From the NCBI GenBank assembly GCA_017591395.1, contig WEDG01000849.1:22790-86789 (forward strand): 64,000 nt of DNA, written 5' to 3'. Below, piece after piece: positions 32,006 through 43,707 of this stretch (its first letter is position 1; each line of letters starts with the position of its first letter). Under the pieces are notes generated by a model. It did not search any database and was not told the DNA's origin. It saw nothing but the letters and a program-made list of their open reading frames with translations. This stretch comes from Schistocephalus solidus. Taxonomy: Eukaryota > Platyhelminthes > Cestoda > Diphyllobothriidea > Diphyllobothriidae. Made by a program: the position numbers and the translations under genes.

Positions 32006-33168
32006 TTGCTAATAATTTTTATCTAACTGAAATAAAATTAATACGTTATCGTTTGTTTGTGCGTCTCATTCTTGAATTATGCTATCCCTTCTTCGGGTAA
32101 ATGAACGAATCTAGCCGTTCAAAAATTGAAAATGTCCTAAGATATTTCACAAAAAATCTCCTATTTCCGACTCTTTCAACTACTTCCTACTCAAAAAGAT
32201 GCCAGCTAACGAAGCTAAAATTTGTTTCGATCAGGAGCCTTGAAGCAGGCTTTTGTCTCCTTTTCCGACTAAATAATAGTTCAACTCTCCCCAAGCTTTC
32301 TGTCATTACCCCCGTCAGTCTTCCTTATAACCTAAGAAATTCTGCATTAATTATACCTCCTCCTGCATCCTCCACGTGTAAACGCTCTCTCTTCTTTGCT
32401 TCTAGGTATAGTTTTCTGTTGAATAACTTGCCAATTGAAATTAGGTCGTTAAATAGTCTATCTGCACATTTATCTTAACACTGATTCTATTAATCTTTTA
32501 TTTTCCTCATCTTTTCCCAGTAGCTTTCCCCATGACTTGGAGAAAGGACCATCGGGAATTTAAGTGACCCTCTTGAAACTATATTTTCGCTACCTCGAGT
32601 CGCCCATGAACTATGATGTCTCCTTATATCACCAGTCATCCAAACGATGATGTCATTCGGACGTACACATTCGATGGTCCACAGTCTAAATTGCTACCGT
32701 TTCTTGCGATACTAACCATCATCGGAATTCAATTCTGGATCCTAAGATGCTGAGGACTTAAGTTCATTGACGCATTTTCGTGAGATTTTGTTTCATATGC
32801 CTAAGTGATCAAGAACGAATCACCTCGATGTTTCATTATTTCATTCCTAAATTCTACTGCAGTATAACCCTTCTCTACCACCTGACCATTTTTTCCTAAG
32901 CAGATTTTTCTCCTTCCTTCTATCCAAAAATGAAGGCCGATTGAACTCTGCCTCCATTTTCAAGGTAGAAGTTTTGTTTCACTGCCTATTTTCTAGTTAA
33001 CAATTAATTTCAAATCATCGCATCCTATTGCCCAAATAGTACAAGTTCAGCCTACATATTTGTACATTTTATCTGCACACATTGCCATAATTTATTTTGT
33101 TACTAATGTTTGTTTCGACAGTGCCTTCCTGGCGCTAAGCAAATATAAATTGTAAATCTCAAATAAAA
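32006..33168 (+). mobile_element. LINE-B, 3' part after LINE-D
   Basis: Resumes RT at FYLTEIKL. The frame at 32101-32478 contains NESSRSKIENVLRYFTKNLL and FLLNNLPIEIRSLNS. The 3' UTR follows with the T-loop hairpin at 32900-32985. It ends at CCTGGCGCTAAGCAAATATA and a degenerate AAAT-rich tail near 33168. Confidence 0.85.
32900..32985 (+). other. LINE-B T-loop hairpin (ENE-like)
   Basis: GCAG, ATTTTT, CTCCTTCC ... GGTAGAAG, TTTTGTTT, CACTGC. An apical stem AAAATGAAGGC/GCCTCCATTTT pairs 10 of 11. Confidence 0.65.
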
Positions 33169-33171
33169 TGA

Positions 33172-34401
33172 GTATCAAGTTTGCATTTAAATGTGTGAAC
33201 AGTTTCTGAAAGGACCACCTCGTTAGAGAGTCCGTTCCATGCTTCAAATGACCCTCTGCGAAAAGGCGTTCCGTTGGGCGTGTATATGGGCCAAATTCCT
33301 CTGCATTTTAATGGGGTGACCCCACAAACGTTACGTCCAAGCTAACTCGAAGAATTCATCAGATTCTAAGGTAAAAGCATGGCCTTTGACAATCCAATAC
33401 GTTTTGATAAGTTCACCGTGAAGTTGCCTGTAATTAAGGGAAACAAATCAAGGTCAGTCAGTATGGCTTTGTAAGGCAGATGACAAGTTTCTTGACCATC
33501 TTTGTAGCCCTTGTCTGCACTCGTTTCATTTGTAGATAATCCTTCTTAAACCACGGACGCCAGGCCTGGATGGCATAATCCAAGTGAGATCGAACAAATG
33601 CCCCGTAGGTTTTCCGGAATAGTTCCTTATCAATCTGCACAAATCCACGTCTGAGCATGAATAAGACCCGTGTCGCGCTTTTAGCTGCTTTTAACCATAA
33701 TGGAGATGGTTTGAGTGGGGAGTTTTTTAGAATCCCGAGGTCCTCTGTTCTTCAACAATTGAAAGGAACTTCCCTACGAGAAGGTATTGGTAGTATCATC
33801 CTCCTCACTGTTCCTTCTGGTACGGAGTCTTAGGGCCACACCATTCCCAACGTTACAGCTTAAGAACCAACGAGCAGACCAGCTGCTACGATTGTTGACA
33901 CTCTCTTGAAGTGCGTGCCTGTCAGCATCAGATCTGATGTCTCTCTATAATTTAACATCGTCTGCAAACATGTCGGCGCTACTACCCAGGTCATCGAAAC
34001 AGTCGTTGATGTAGACTAATAAGAGCCTTAAGGAACATAACTTTGAACCGGAGTAGATGTTGACTTCGAGGTGTCGATGCACAAATTTTGCAATTGAAGC
34101 CTTCTTGAAATCGGTTAAGATGACGTCAAACCTGGCATCTTCGTCCAGTGCGCGAATCCACTGCTCTGTCGAGAGCAATTAAACTGGAAATACAAGAGCG
34201 ATTCTGCCTGAAGCTATGCTGGAGCTCTGAGGGTAATCGGTTTTCCTCTAGGAACTTCACGGTCACCTTCTTAATTATAGATTCCATTCTTTTACAGCAA
34301 ATGCAGGTATGGCTGACAGGCCGATAATTGTTGATATAAGATCTAGCCCCACCCTTTTATTTAAGGTATATATTTTCTGCCTTCCATTCGGATGACAGTC
34401 T
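33172..34401 (-). mobile_element. LINE-E, 3' part
   Basis: Minus strand: RT palm with MFADDVKL at 33945-34178, RT N-terminal text (YINNYRPVS, ICCKRMES) at 34250-34360, and the C-terminal frame at 33458-33658 (FRKTYGAFVRSHLDYAIQAW, MKRVQTRATKMVKKL). Split from its 5' part by a LINE-B. Confidence 0.75.
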
Positions 34402-35365
34402 TCTTGATGCAGGAGACTTGAAGCAGGCTTTTGTCTCCTCTTCCGCCTAAAAAATGGTTCAAATCTCCCCAAGCTTTCTGTCATTACCCCCGTTAGTCTT
34501 CCTTATAACCTAAGAAATTCTGCACTAAGTATACCTCCCCTGCATCCTCCACGTGTAAACGCTCTCTCTTCTTTGCTTCTAGGTATAGTTTTCTTTGGAA
34601 TAACTTGCTAATTGAAATTATGTCGTTAACTAGTCTACCTGCATTCAAGCGAAGACTGCACATTTATCTTAACACTGATTCTATTAATATTATATTTTCC
34701 TCTTTTTTTCCCAGTAGCTTTCCCCATGGCTCGGAGAAAGGACCATCGGGAATTTAAGTGACCCTCTTGAAATTATATTTTCACTACCTTGAGTCGCCCA
34801 TGAACTATGATGTCTCCTTATATCACCAGTCATCCAAACGATGACGTCATTCGGACGTAAACATTCGGTGGTCCAAAGTCTAAAATGCTACCGTTTCTTT
34901 GACTACTAACCATCATCAAAATTCAATTCTGGATCCTAAGATGCTGAGGACTTAAGATCATTGACGCATTTTCGTGATATTTTGTTTCATACGCCTAAGT
35001 GATCAAGAATGTATCACCTCGATGTTTCATTATCGTATTCTGAAATGCTACTATAGTATTACCCTACTTTACCACCTGACCATATTTTCCTAAGCAGTTT
35101 TTTTCTCCTACCTTCTATTCAAAAATGAAGGCTTATTGAACTCTGCCTCCATTTTTATGGTAGGAGTTTTTTTCACTGCCTGTTTTTTCTAGTTCACCAT
35201 TAATTTTAAAACATCTCTAACTATGGACATAGCATGACAAGTTATATATTTGTACATTTTATCTGCACACATTGCCATAACTTTATTTCGTTACTAATGT
35301 TTGCTTAGACAGTGCCTTGCTGGTGCTAACCAAATATAAATTCTAAATGAATAAATAAACAAAGA
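34402..35365 (+). mobile_element. LINE-B, 5'-truncated, inserted in LINE-E
   Basis: Starts in RT C-terminal coding (the + strand reads GAGACTTGAAGCAGGCTTTT, as at 32235) and runs through the ORF2 end, 3' UTR, hairpin at 35094-35179 and the AAATATAAATTCTAAATGAA tail. LINE-E coding continues on both sides. Confidence 0.85.
35094..35179 (+). other. LINE-B T-loop hairpin (ENE-like), best B copy
   Basis: GCAG, T7, CTCCTACC ... GGTAGGAG, T7, CACTGC: the 8-bp inner stem is perfect, with outer GCAG/CTGC and symmetric T7 runs. Confidence 0.75.
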
Positions 35366-36840
35366 ACTAATGAAATATATGTGCTAGGGGTTTGCAAAGT
35401 TTATCCGTTAGTCCTTTCAAGACATTTGCAGGTATGTCGTCCGGACCAGATGATTTTGCTTCTTTGAGATTTCATAGTTCTTGCTCGATGAAAGGTGCCA
35501 AGAAGAGTATCTATTCAAGCCCTGAACTGGCGTCTACAACAGCACTGTTGACATTATCAAACGGAAACTCAGTTTCTCTAGTGAATACCTAGGTAAAGAA
35601 CTGGCTCATGTGCTTGGCTTTCTCCCCATTTTCAACGAATTCTGCACCATTTCCATCCATAAGCTCTGCGACTGGGTGCATTTTTAATCTACTATTGATA
35701 TAGTGAAATAAAAATTTGAGCTTATTTGCAGCCTGCTGAAAAATTCTGGATTCATAGTTCTCCTTTGCCTGAAGAATCAGTTTTTAACACAGTTCGCTGG
35801 CGACGAAATTCCTTGAGGTGTTCTGGTGAAATCGTTCCCTGAAAACTTCCCATTTTTTTCTTTAGCTGACTGTGAAGTGTTCTTGTTAACTAGGCAGGGT
35901 GACTAGCCAGTCATCCTCCGAATTCCTTATGAGCAAACAATCCCAATTGACGGACATCAATTCGTTCTTCATCGTGTTAAAATTACCCTACAACATATTT
36001 TAATTTCCTTCCGGCTTTGAGAATAAAATAAGGTATCGCACAGCAGGGTCGTAGTGTCATTCTTACCGAGAAGTGCATTTAAAGATACTTCGTCAATGTT
36101 AAAGATTATCTTTGTTAATACTAGGTTCAGGTAAGTTTGCCCTCTGGTTCACTTAAAATCTCGTTGGTAAGTTAACCTTCTGTGCAAGAGGTTGGTCAAG
36201 AGTGAGGTTCATTAACTTACAGCCGAAGAAGGTTGGCGCACAGTCAAATGTCACATTTACCCAATCTTTTGCAGGTGCGTTGAAATCTCCAGCATTAAGA
36301 ACCTCCTGGTGACTTGCTACTTCCTTGAGCAAATAAACGAATGAGTCATCAGCTGCACTCGGAACGTTTGGTGGTCTGTAGACCGTCAAGAATTGTAGGT
36401 TTTGTGAGCAATTCTTTTATCTTTTTTCAGAGAAATTCATATTCAAGGAAAGAGCGTGTGCTCCTTCGACTGCAGAGATTCCTGTCCTTAGGTATACGTC
36501 CATTCCACCTCCCTGTCTATTTTCACGATCTCTGAGAAACAGCTAGTATTCATTTATCGAAACCTCGCTATCTGCGATTTCGTCTTCGAGCAACGTTTCC
36601 ATGTTGGCATCGAAATCTGAGTTTTGGCTTGAGACTAGTGCCTGAAGTTCGTCTATTTTCGAAAGGATACTTTGAGCATTGGTAAACAAAAATAACAATA
36701 TAGACTGGGTCACTCTACTATATAGACGTCTGCTCATTTCGTGGGATTGAATGCTATAATATTTCAGTGCTTTCAGGGACGAACTGTTCTCCATCAAGCC
36801 CAGGTTTCTGTCTGAGGTGTGGGCTTCAACCGAGTTATGG
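35366..36840 (-). mobile_element. LINE-E, 5' part (EEP and RT N-terminus)
   Basis: RT fingers near 35390-35470 (SSGPDDIPANVLKGL). EEP at 36153-36389 (MTVYRPPNVPSAADDSF, VLNAGDFNAPAKDWV). EEP start near 36600-36700 (LFTNAQSILSKIDELQALVS). Broken frames. It joins LINE-I at about 36840. Confidence 0.7.
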
Positions 36841-39330
36841 AGCGCCTTCATTTTAAGACAACTCTTGAAGATCTTCTCACATAACATGTATTTGTTCCAA
36901 CAAGAGTGTGTGGAGGACAACAGGTTAGTTTTTTAGATCTCGTCCTCATTCAAGACCCTAACATTATAGACGAGGTATGTTGTCTACCTCCTTTTGGTCG
37001 AAGTGATCATACAGTTCTTTCATGGGAGTACGGTTTATATTCTGTACCATCTGCAATAAAGGAAACCAGGCCCAATATATGGCAAGGAGACTTGCAAAAT
37101 GAGAGCTGAGGCATCACAAAATAGACTGGGATCTTCTCTTCTCCGGGAACGTAACTGGGGACTGAAATTTATGTAAGGAGTGGTTATTGTATCTAATTGA
37201 ATGCCACTGTCCGACATAAAATCTTAAGATATCCAAAAGACCATAGTGACTAACAAGATATCTTAACAGAAAGACTGACAAGAAATGAAGGCTTTGAAAG
37301 AAATTTGACCAATCCGATGAAAATGTAGACGTGCAAGCATACAAAATTCAAATGAACAAGGTTAAAAACTTGATCTACAAAATACGATGGGATTGCGACA
37401 GGAATTTTCTGTAGCGGGCAGTTCACAATCCCAAATTGCTCTACAGCTATTAACGAAAACGCACACGTAAGAAGAAACCGATTCCTGTTATCAAAAAACG
37501 ATGAAGGTTTCGAGCTATCAGAAATTAAAAACAAAGCTGAACAGTTTTCTCAGTTCTCTCCCTTGATTTTCCCCAGAGAAGTGTTTTTCATTCTATCTAA
37601 TTTCAAGACTATGAGAGTGCCAATTATTCAGGATATGCTCTTTCGTGAAGAGGTGGTCCTTGAAGCTATCGAACGCAGCGCGTATGCTCGTCAAGTCGTC
37701 TTTTGAATCTTTTAATGGAATTTTTTGCAAGTTTAAAACAAAATTATTGAAGACATGTAAATCCCCCGGCCCAGACGAGATTCCAGCAAAGCTGCTTCTC
37801 AAACTTCCTCAAGAGCTGACCAAACGGCTACCCTTTTTGTGCCAGAAATCATTCGATACGTGAATTCATACTTCAGACTGGAAACCAGCCCACATTACAC
37901 CGCTTCACAAAAACAGTAGTCGTGCACTTGCTAGAAACTACTGGGCTGTGGGCCTGACCTCATTCTCTTGCAAGGTTTTGGAGAAGATTTTCAGAAAGGA
38001 ATACATGATTTATTTAGAAAACCGTAACCCCTTACTTAACGCACAATATGGCTTCCGTAGGGGAAGATCGTGTGTTATTAACTAACTTTATACGATGCAA
38101 CGCTGGAAAAAATCACTTGATGCAAACGATACTGTGCATGTGGCTGACGTTGATTTCCAGAAGGCCTTTAATAGTGTTCCATACCAGCGTCTCCTTTACA
38201 AATTGAGGATGTTGGGTATTGGAGGCAAACTTCCAACGTGGATCGAGCATTTTCTCGTTGGTCGTTCCTTAGTGTTCTGTGTAGGTGGAGAGTGATCAGG
38301 GCGCACAGTCATCGATAGTGGAATCCCCCAAGGTTCACTGCTTGGACTGATCCTATTTCTTATTTTCATAAATGATTGCGTACAGGACCGGACTTTGACT
38401 TTTCTATGTTTGCGGACAATAAAGAAATCTGGAAAGTCATCCACAATGCTGCCGATGGAGACAATTTCCAAGAAAATCTTCGCCGATTGGGCTAGTGGTC
38501 CCGCAGATGGCTCTTGTCCTTCAACTCAAACAAATGCGCCCTGCTACGTCTGGGAAATCGAAATAAGGTCACTGATATGCAACCATACTAGTTGATTGGT
38601 TAACTACTCCGAGAAGCAGAAATACAGAAGGATCTCGGCGTTCGGATGACAGACAACCTGAAGCCTTCTTCGCAATGTTTCTATGCGGCTAAATCTGCCA
38701 ATTCAATGCTGTAGCTATCAAGCTTATATTTAAATTTTTCGATAGACTGCTTTTCTAAAGTATTTGGTACGTTTGTTAGGCCACATCTTGAATATGCGAT
38801 CCAAGCCTGGCGACCGTGGACCCCACAAGATTATAACCAGCTTTAAAAGGTCATCAGCAAGCCGCAAAATTAGTAAGAGGTCAAGGTGAACTGCTATGAA
38901 GCTCTATCTTCTGAGTGTTAGGCAGTTGCGCGGAGACTTAATGCAAACTTTCCGTATCGTAAGTGGCATGGATTGCCCCCTCCTGTGTGATTAAGTTTTC
39001 CAACTTGCCATTACGACTTATCTCCGATGCTATCCATTCAAACTTTGTGTGCCCTTAGGAAGAATGGACGTGGGGAAGTATTTTTTTTTCTACAACAGTG
39101 TCGTGGAACCGTGGAATAATCTACCTGAGACGATTATTATGTCCCAGTCTGTAGATACCTTCAAAATCGGCTTGACATACATATGTTGCAGCACCATGAC
39201 GAATATGGGACTATTTTACCTTAAAAATAACAGTGAACTACGTAAATCTGGCTGCATTCAATTGACTGTAACTTCTTTAAATTGCTTCTAATTCTTGAGA
39301 TTTTTATGTAACAAATAGGGAGTTCAAAGT
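36841..39330 (+). mobile_element. LINE-I copy (EEP end, RT, 3' end), broken
   Basis: Plus strand. EEP C-terminus at 36906-37109 (FLDLVLIQDPNIIDEVCCLP, SDHTVLSWEYGLY). RT at about 37735-38600 (CKSPGPDEIPAKLLL, NAQYGFRRGRSC, VADVDFQKAFNSVPYQRLLY). YADD is changed to FADN. RT C-terminus up to 39290 (VEPWNNLPETIIMSQSVDTF). The end near ATGTAACAAATAGGGAGTTC abuts the GC-rich repeat. Many stops. Reverse relative at 43708-46890. Confidence 0.8.
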
Positions 39331-39334
39331 TGTA

Positions 39335-39605
39335 ATCGCGTCGATCACCGTAGTCCGACGATGACAACCATATGCTCCAGATAAGAGTGGTTTAGGGACG
39401 GTGACTTGCGCGTGGATTAGTTTAAAATGATAGTAGCCTTGCGCTGCAGCTCTTGCACTCTCTCCTCCTCCCCCACCTGAGTCCGGTGTCATGACAGAGT
39501 CAAGAAGACAGAAGGTGGGAGAGGGCTCAGGTAGCTGGCGGGGCTGGAGCCAGTCCCGAGCATGCCACCACACCTGGCTCGGATCACACGGAGGGGGAGT
39601 GCCAT
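39335..39605 (-). repeat. GC-rich repeat, inverted single copy
   Basis: The reverse complement follows 15740-15970 (GTGTGGTGGCATGC, ACACCGGACTCAGGTGGGGG, CATCGTCGGACTACG). It abuts the end of LINE-I. Confidence 0.75.
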
Positions 39606-42039
39606 AAAGTCCACATTAAGTAGGAGCCATTGCAATGTAACTCTCAGACCGCCAATCAGCCACTTTAAACAAAACATACATTGGGTTGACCACTCGACCC
39701 GAGTTATCCCGTCAATTAACAACCTTCCAAGCCACGGCTTTTAGCACACTGTGATATTTTCAAGCGCGTCAGATTGTTTATAGTGAGGAAGATGCGCTGA
39801 GCTGCCCCCCTCACTCTCTCCCCCACCCTCACAATCAGAACACCGTCAGAGCCGGTAAATTATCTGATGCGGAAGTGGGCCTCAAATACACTGAGCTTAA
39901 CTGAATTCTATCTCCATATTTTAAATTCTGCTGTATACTTGACCGCTCACACAGAGCACCAATGTGCACATTGCCATTATTTTTAACTTAGTGGTAGCTT
40001 CATTTAAATAGTGCCCTCTGGATGCCTATAATAAAAAATATTCCTTTGTAAATAACCCGGCCGTTCTCTCCATCTGCAACTCTCCTCTTCAATTGAATCA
40101 CTTATTCGTGGCATTTCAGACGTTTTGTGGAGAATAGTCTGGCTGAAAAAAAACTTCCTGATGGGAGCTTCGGAGGTTGGGCTTGCTAGAGCGAAGTAGC
40201 TTAGCCTCTTCCTTGCTGTTCAAGACAATTTCGATAGGCCGTGGTCTCGCAGTTTCTGACTGTTCACCATCCTTTTTTTCCGATCCCGAAGGCTGTGCGA
40301 ATGGTTAATTTCTCGCCCGAATGAAGTATATCTTTCTACGGGTGTTGAAACAGTGCAAGGTCAGTGGGTTTTCTTTCCTTCGGGTATGAGAATTCGCTTC
40401 AGGTAAACCCTGGGTTACTATGCAATTCTCTCAGTCTAGGGCATGGTTTCATACACTGTCGATCATATTTACCTCTTAATGACCTGAGGGATTCATAGCA
40501 GTTGTTTTTGACTAAATACTCCTGTTATTGTGTTTTCTAATTCTATGTTGCATCGTTTTGGTTTCGCTTTCAATTAAAGGCTCTTTAGAACTGCTGGGAT
40601 GGCTGACAGAAGTTGCGTCTGAAGTCTGGACTGCCTTTGGAGGATGCATTTTTGATGTTGTCCTGAAATTAGTGTTATCCAATTTTGCATTTACTCGTTT
40701 GCAACCCATAAATTTGGAAGCTTTAAAGACGGTATTATCTTTAATTATTTGCATTTGCGCTTTGCTTTTTTGTTTTAACGCAGGAAATTTCTTCCTGTCT
40801 GTTAATATTCTGCTTCAGGAGCTTCCTTTAATCCCCAAGCGCGTCTTCTAATTTTTTTTAGTTTGATGAATATATGGGTTCAGCTATCGTAAGCTTCATC
40901 TTTGTAACCCACACTATTTATGGTAAGTACGCCTTTGGTACGTTTTGCCGATCGTGGGTTGCAGGCATTAAGTGTATCATCACAAATCCTGGAAGTGAAA
41001 GTAATATCGCTATGCTTTCGTTCTAAAGAATTTTCATTACTTTGCGTGCTACTATCGTCAAAATTCTGGCTGTCCATGAAATTATGAAGTTTGATGAGTA
41101 TTTCAAACAAATGAGTACATTTATTGCTTTAGAGTTAACGAAGAGAACTTGATAAAACGTATGAAGGATATTTAGAAAAGACTCAGCCCTTTTACAGTTC
41201 TCGAGGACTCTGGATAACCTTTGACCTTGCACAACTTTGAGGACTTGTTTTGCTAGGCTGTTATGAAGCACGAATCATTTCTGTAGTCCATTAGAATTCT
41301 TTGAAAAAAAAAATAAAATTATTCAGAATACGATTTCTGAGAAATTTGCACATGAGAAGAAAATCCCAATCACGCAGAGAGTAATTTTTCACGTGCGATT
41401 CCGGTGGCAACGTCGGAGAAGGTAACTGTGTGGTGGTATCGAGGTCGATATAGTCGCAGTTAGAAAGCACGTAATCTCGTTGTGCTCATCGGGGATTTTG
41501 TGTTTTGAAAATAATTATAAATGGTTTTTAAAAAAATTGTGCAGTTAGAAAAAAGCTGTTAAATAAGCCCGCACAAAGTGGGGTAAGTGTCCAGGGAGCC
41601 CCAACTTTCCAAAACGAAGCAGGGTAAAAATCTGTCCAGCGAGGGGATATGAAGGACCAAGGTACATTTTGGGCCGTATCACATGCAAAGTGTAGAAATT
41701 TAAGAAAGATTGATCATCACGCGTAAATGGAAGATCCGGCAATTGAGTTCGATGAAGTAAATATAGTGCGCTCAGTGCTGCTTTTCCCAAGTGAATATAC
41801 AATGAAAGTGAGGCCTAGATATTTTAATAGTCAGACTGGACTACTGATGATGGTTACCGGTCAAAGAAACAAAGGTGCTTAAAAACGTGCACGCCAATAT
41901 GACCCGATCTTTTAACGATGATTCGACTAAGGGATGGGTTATGGAGACATCTTAGCTCTTGGGAGGGATGATGCGTGGAAATGTAATTTTGGAGACCGTT
42001 TCCTAAATTCTTGACGGTCCTTTCTCAGAGTTAAAAATA
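39606..42039. other. Unassigned 2.4-kb stretch
   Basis: No family was recognised. Minus-strand frames at 40512-40754, 40880-41110 and 41023-41271 lie in three different phases and read as Ser/Thr/Lys-rich text, possibly one decayed ORF1-like frame. 39780-39860 has a faint resemblance to the GC-rich repeat. 41850-42039 resembles decayed LINE-B sequence (GACGGTCCTTTCTCAGAGT). Confidence 0.4.
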
Positions 42040-42797
42040 AGGAATTTATTTTTGGTTAGCACCTGAGGGGCACTGTCTAAGAAATCATTAGTAACCAAAT
42101 AAAATTATGACATATTTGTAGGCAGAACTTGTCCTGATAGGTCAACAGTTAGCGATGTTTTGAAACTAATATTGAACTATAAAAATAGGCAGTGAAAAAA
42201 TTCCTACCTTAAAAATTGAGGCAGAGTTCAATGGGCCTTCATTTTCGAATAAACGTAGGAGAAAAAACTGCGTGCGAAAATAAGGTTAGGTGGTAAACAT
42301 AGGATAACATTGCAGAACCATTTCAGAATGAGATAATGAAACGTCGAGATGGTTCGTTCTTGATAACTTAGGCGTATGAAACAAAATATCACGAAAATGC
42401 GTCAACGAACTGGAGACTTCAGCATCTTAGGATCCAGAATTGAATTCTGATGATGGTGAGTATCCAACGAAACGGCAGAATTTTAGACTGTGTACTATTG
42501 AATATGTACGTCCGAATGACTTCATCGTTTGGATGATTGGTGATATAAGGAAACATCATGGTTCATGGGGTACTCGAGGTAGCGAAAACATACTTTCAAA
42601 TGTGTAACTTAAATTCCCGATGGTCCTTTCTCCGAGTCATGGGGAAAGCTACTGGGAAAGATGAGGAAAATAAAAGATTAATAGAATCAGTGTTAAGCTA
42701 AATGTGAATTCTTCGCTTTGATGCAGATAGACTAGTAAACGACCTAATTTAAATTTGCAACTTATTCTAAAGAAAGCTTTACCTAGAAGCAAAGAAA
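42040..42797 (-). mobile_element. LINE-B 3' end
   Basis: Tail side at 42040 (ATTTATTTTTGGTTAGCACC), 3' UTR with T-loop hairpin 42189-42271, and last RT codons up to about 42797. Collinear with 53783-54560. Confidence 0.8.
42189..42271 (-). other. LINE-B T-loop hairpin (ENE-like)
   Basis: On the + strand: GCAGTG, A6, TTCCTACC ... CGTAGGAG, A6, CTGC. Confidence 0.65.
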
Positions 42798-43705
42798 GCT
42801 GCTTAGAAATGAAGATAAAAATAAAAAGTTAATTCAATCATTGTTAAGCTTAAAATGCAGTCTGCGCTCGAAAGCAGATAGGATTTTCGATAACCTTATA
42901 TCGATTGACAGTGTATCCCAAAGAAAGCAATTCTTAGAAGCAAAGAAACTGACATAAGAGGTATAATCAGTGATGAATTAAGTAGACTGTACAAACGACT
43001 GAAGGGGGCAAGAGCTGAAATCTGGGCAAGATGTTAACTATTATTAAGGCGGAAAAGGAATCGGAAACCGGCTTTCAGTCTTCGAACCTATAGCAATTGT
43101 AGGTGAATTAGCTGGCACCTATTCAAGGAGGAAGTAGCTGAAAGTGTCAGAGGTAAGAATTTCTGAGTTAAATTTCTCTCGAAATTTGCAATTTAAGAAT
43201 GACTAGACTGAAATTAAACCAAATAATGGGCAACAATATTCAACAATGGGAAGGACAAACATTTTATAAAGTCTTAATTTATTTTCAGGAAGGTAAAAAT
43301 TATAAGAAATAAAGTTACAAATCTGGGCAGCTTTGGCCGTAATTCTATTGGCATGAGGCAAGAGATCATAATTATTAGTGCAGCTTAAACCTCAGTCTTT
43401 GGTGGTAGAACATTCATTCGTAGGAGTGCCGTGAAAAATAACTGGTTGTAGTAGCCTTTTAAGCCACGCGTAAATTGTATGCAAGTCAGCATGGATTTAT
43501 TTTAAGCACTGTTGGGTTGTTGATTTAGAGAAAGATTATACGCATTTAAGGCCGTCAGTGTAGATAGATTGAGTGCTTAACTGATGAAGAACTATCATCA
43601 ATGTAAAGCAAAAACAAAAGAGGACCTAGCACGGTATCTTGAAAGACGCCGCTTACAAAAGGGTTATTAGCTTAAATGAGGACCCAATAAGATCTTTTCT
43701 TTAAG
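42798..43705 (-). mobile_element. Second, more diverged LINE-B-like RT fragment
   Basis: Follows RT of LINE-B from its C-terminus back to the ...TVLGPLLF.. region (words ATTCTATTGGCATGAG, GGACCTAGCACGGTATCTTGAA). It has many more differences than neighbouring copies. Confidence 0.65.
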
Positions 43706-43707
43706 AT

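Noticed and set aside
31944..32100. A second target duplication around LINE-D longer than 8 bp
   Set aside because: Flanking bases beyond TTGCTAAT differ (A versus G on the left, T versus A on the right).
40512..41271. Minus-strand frames as a host gene
   Set aside because: Three short frames in three phases with no motif; at most a decayed ORF1-like region.
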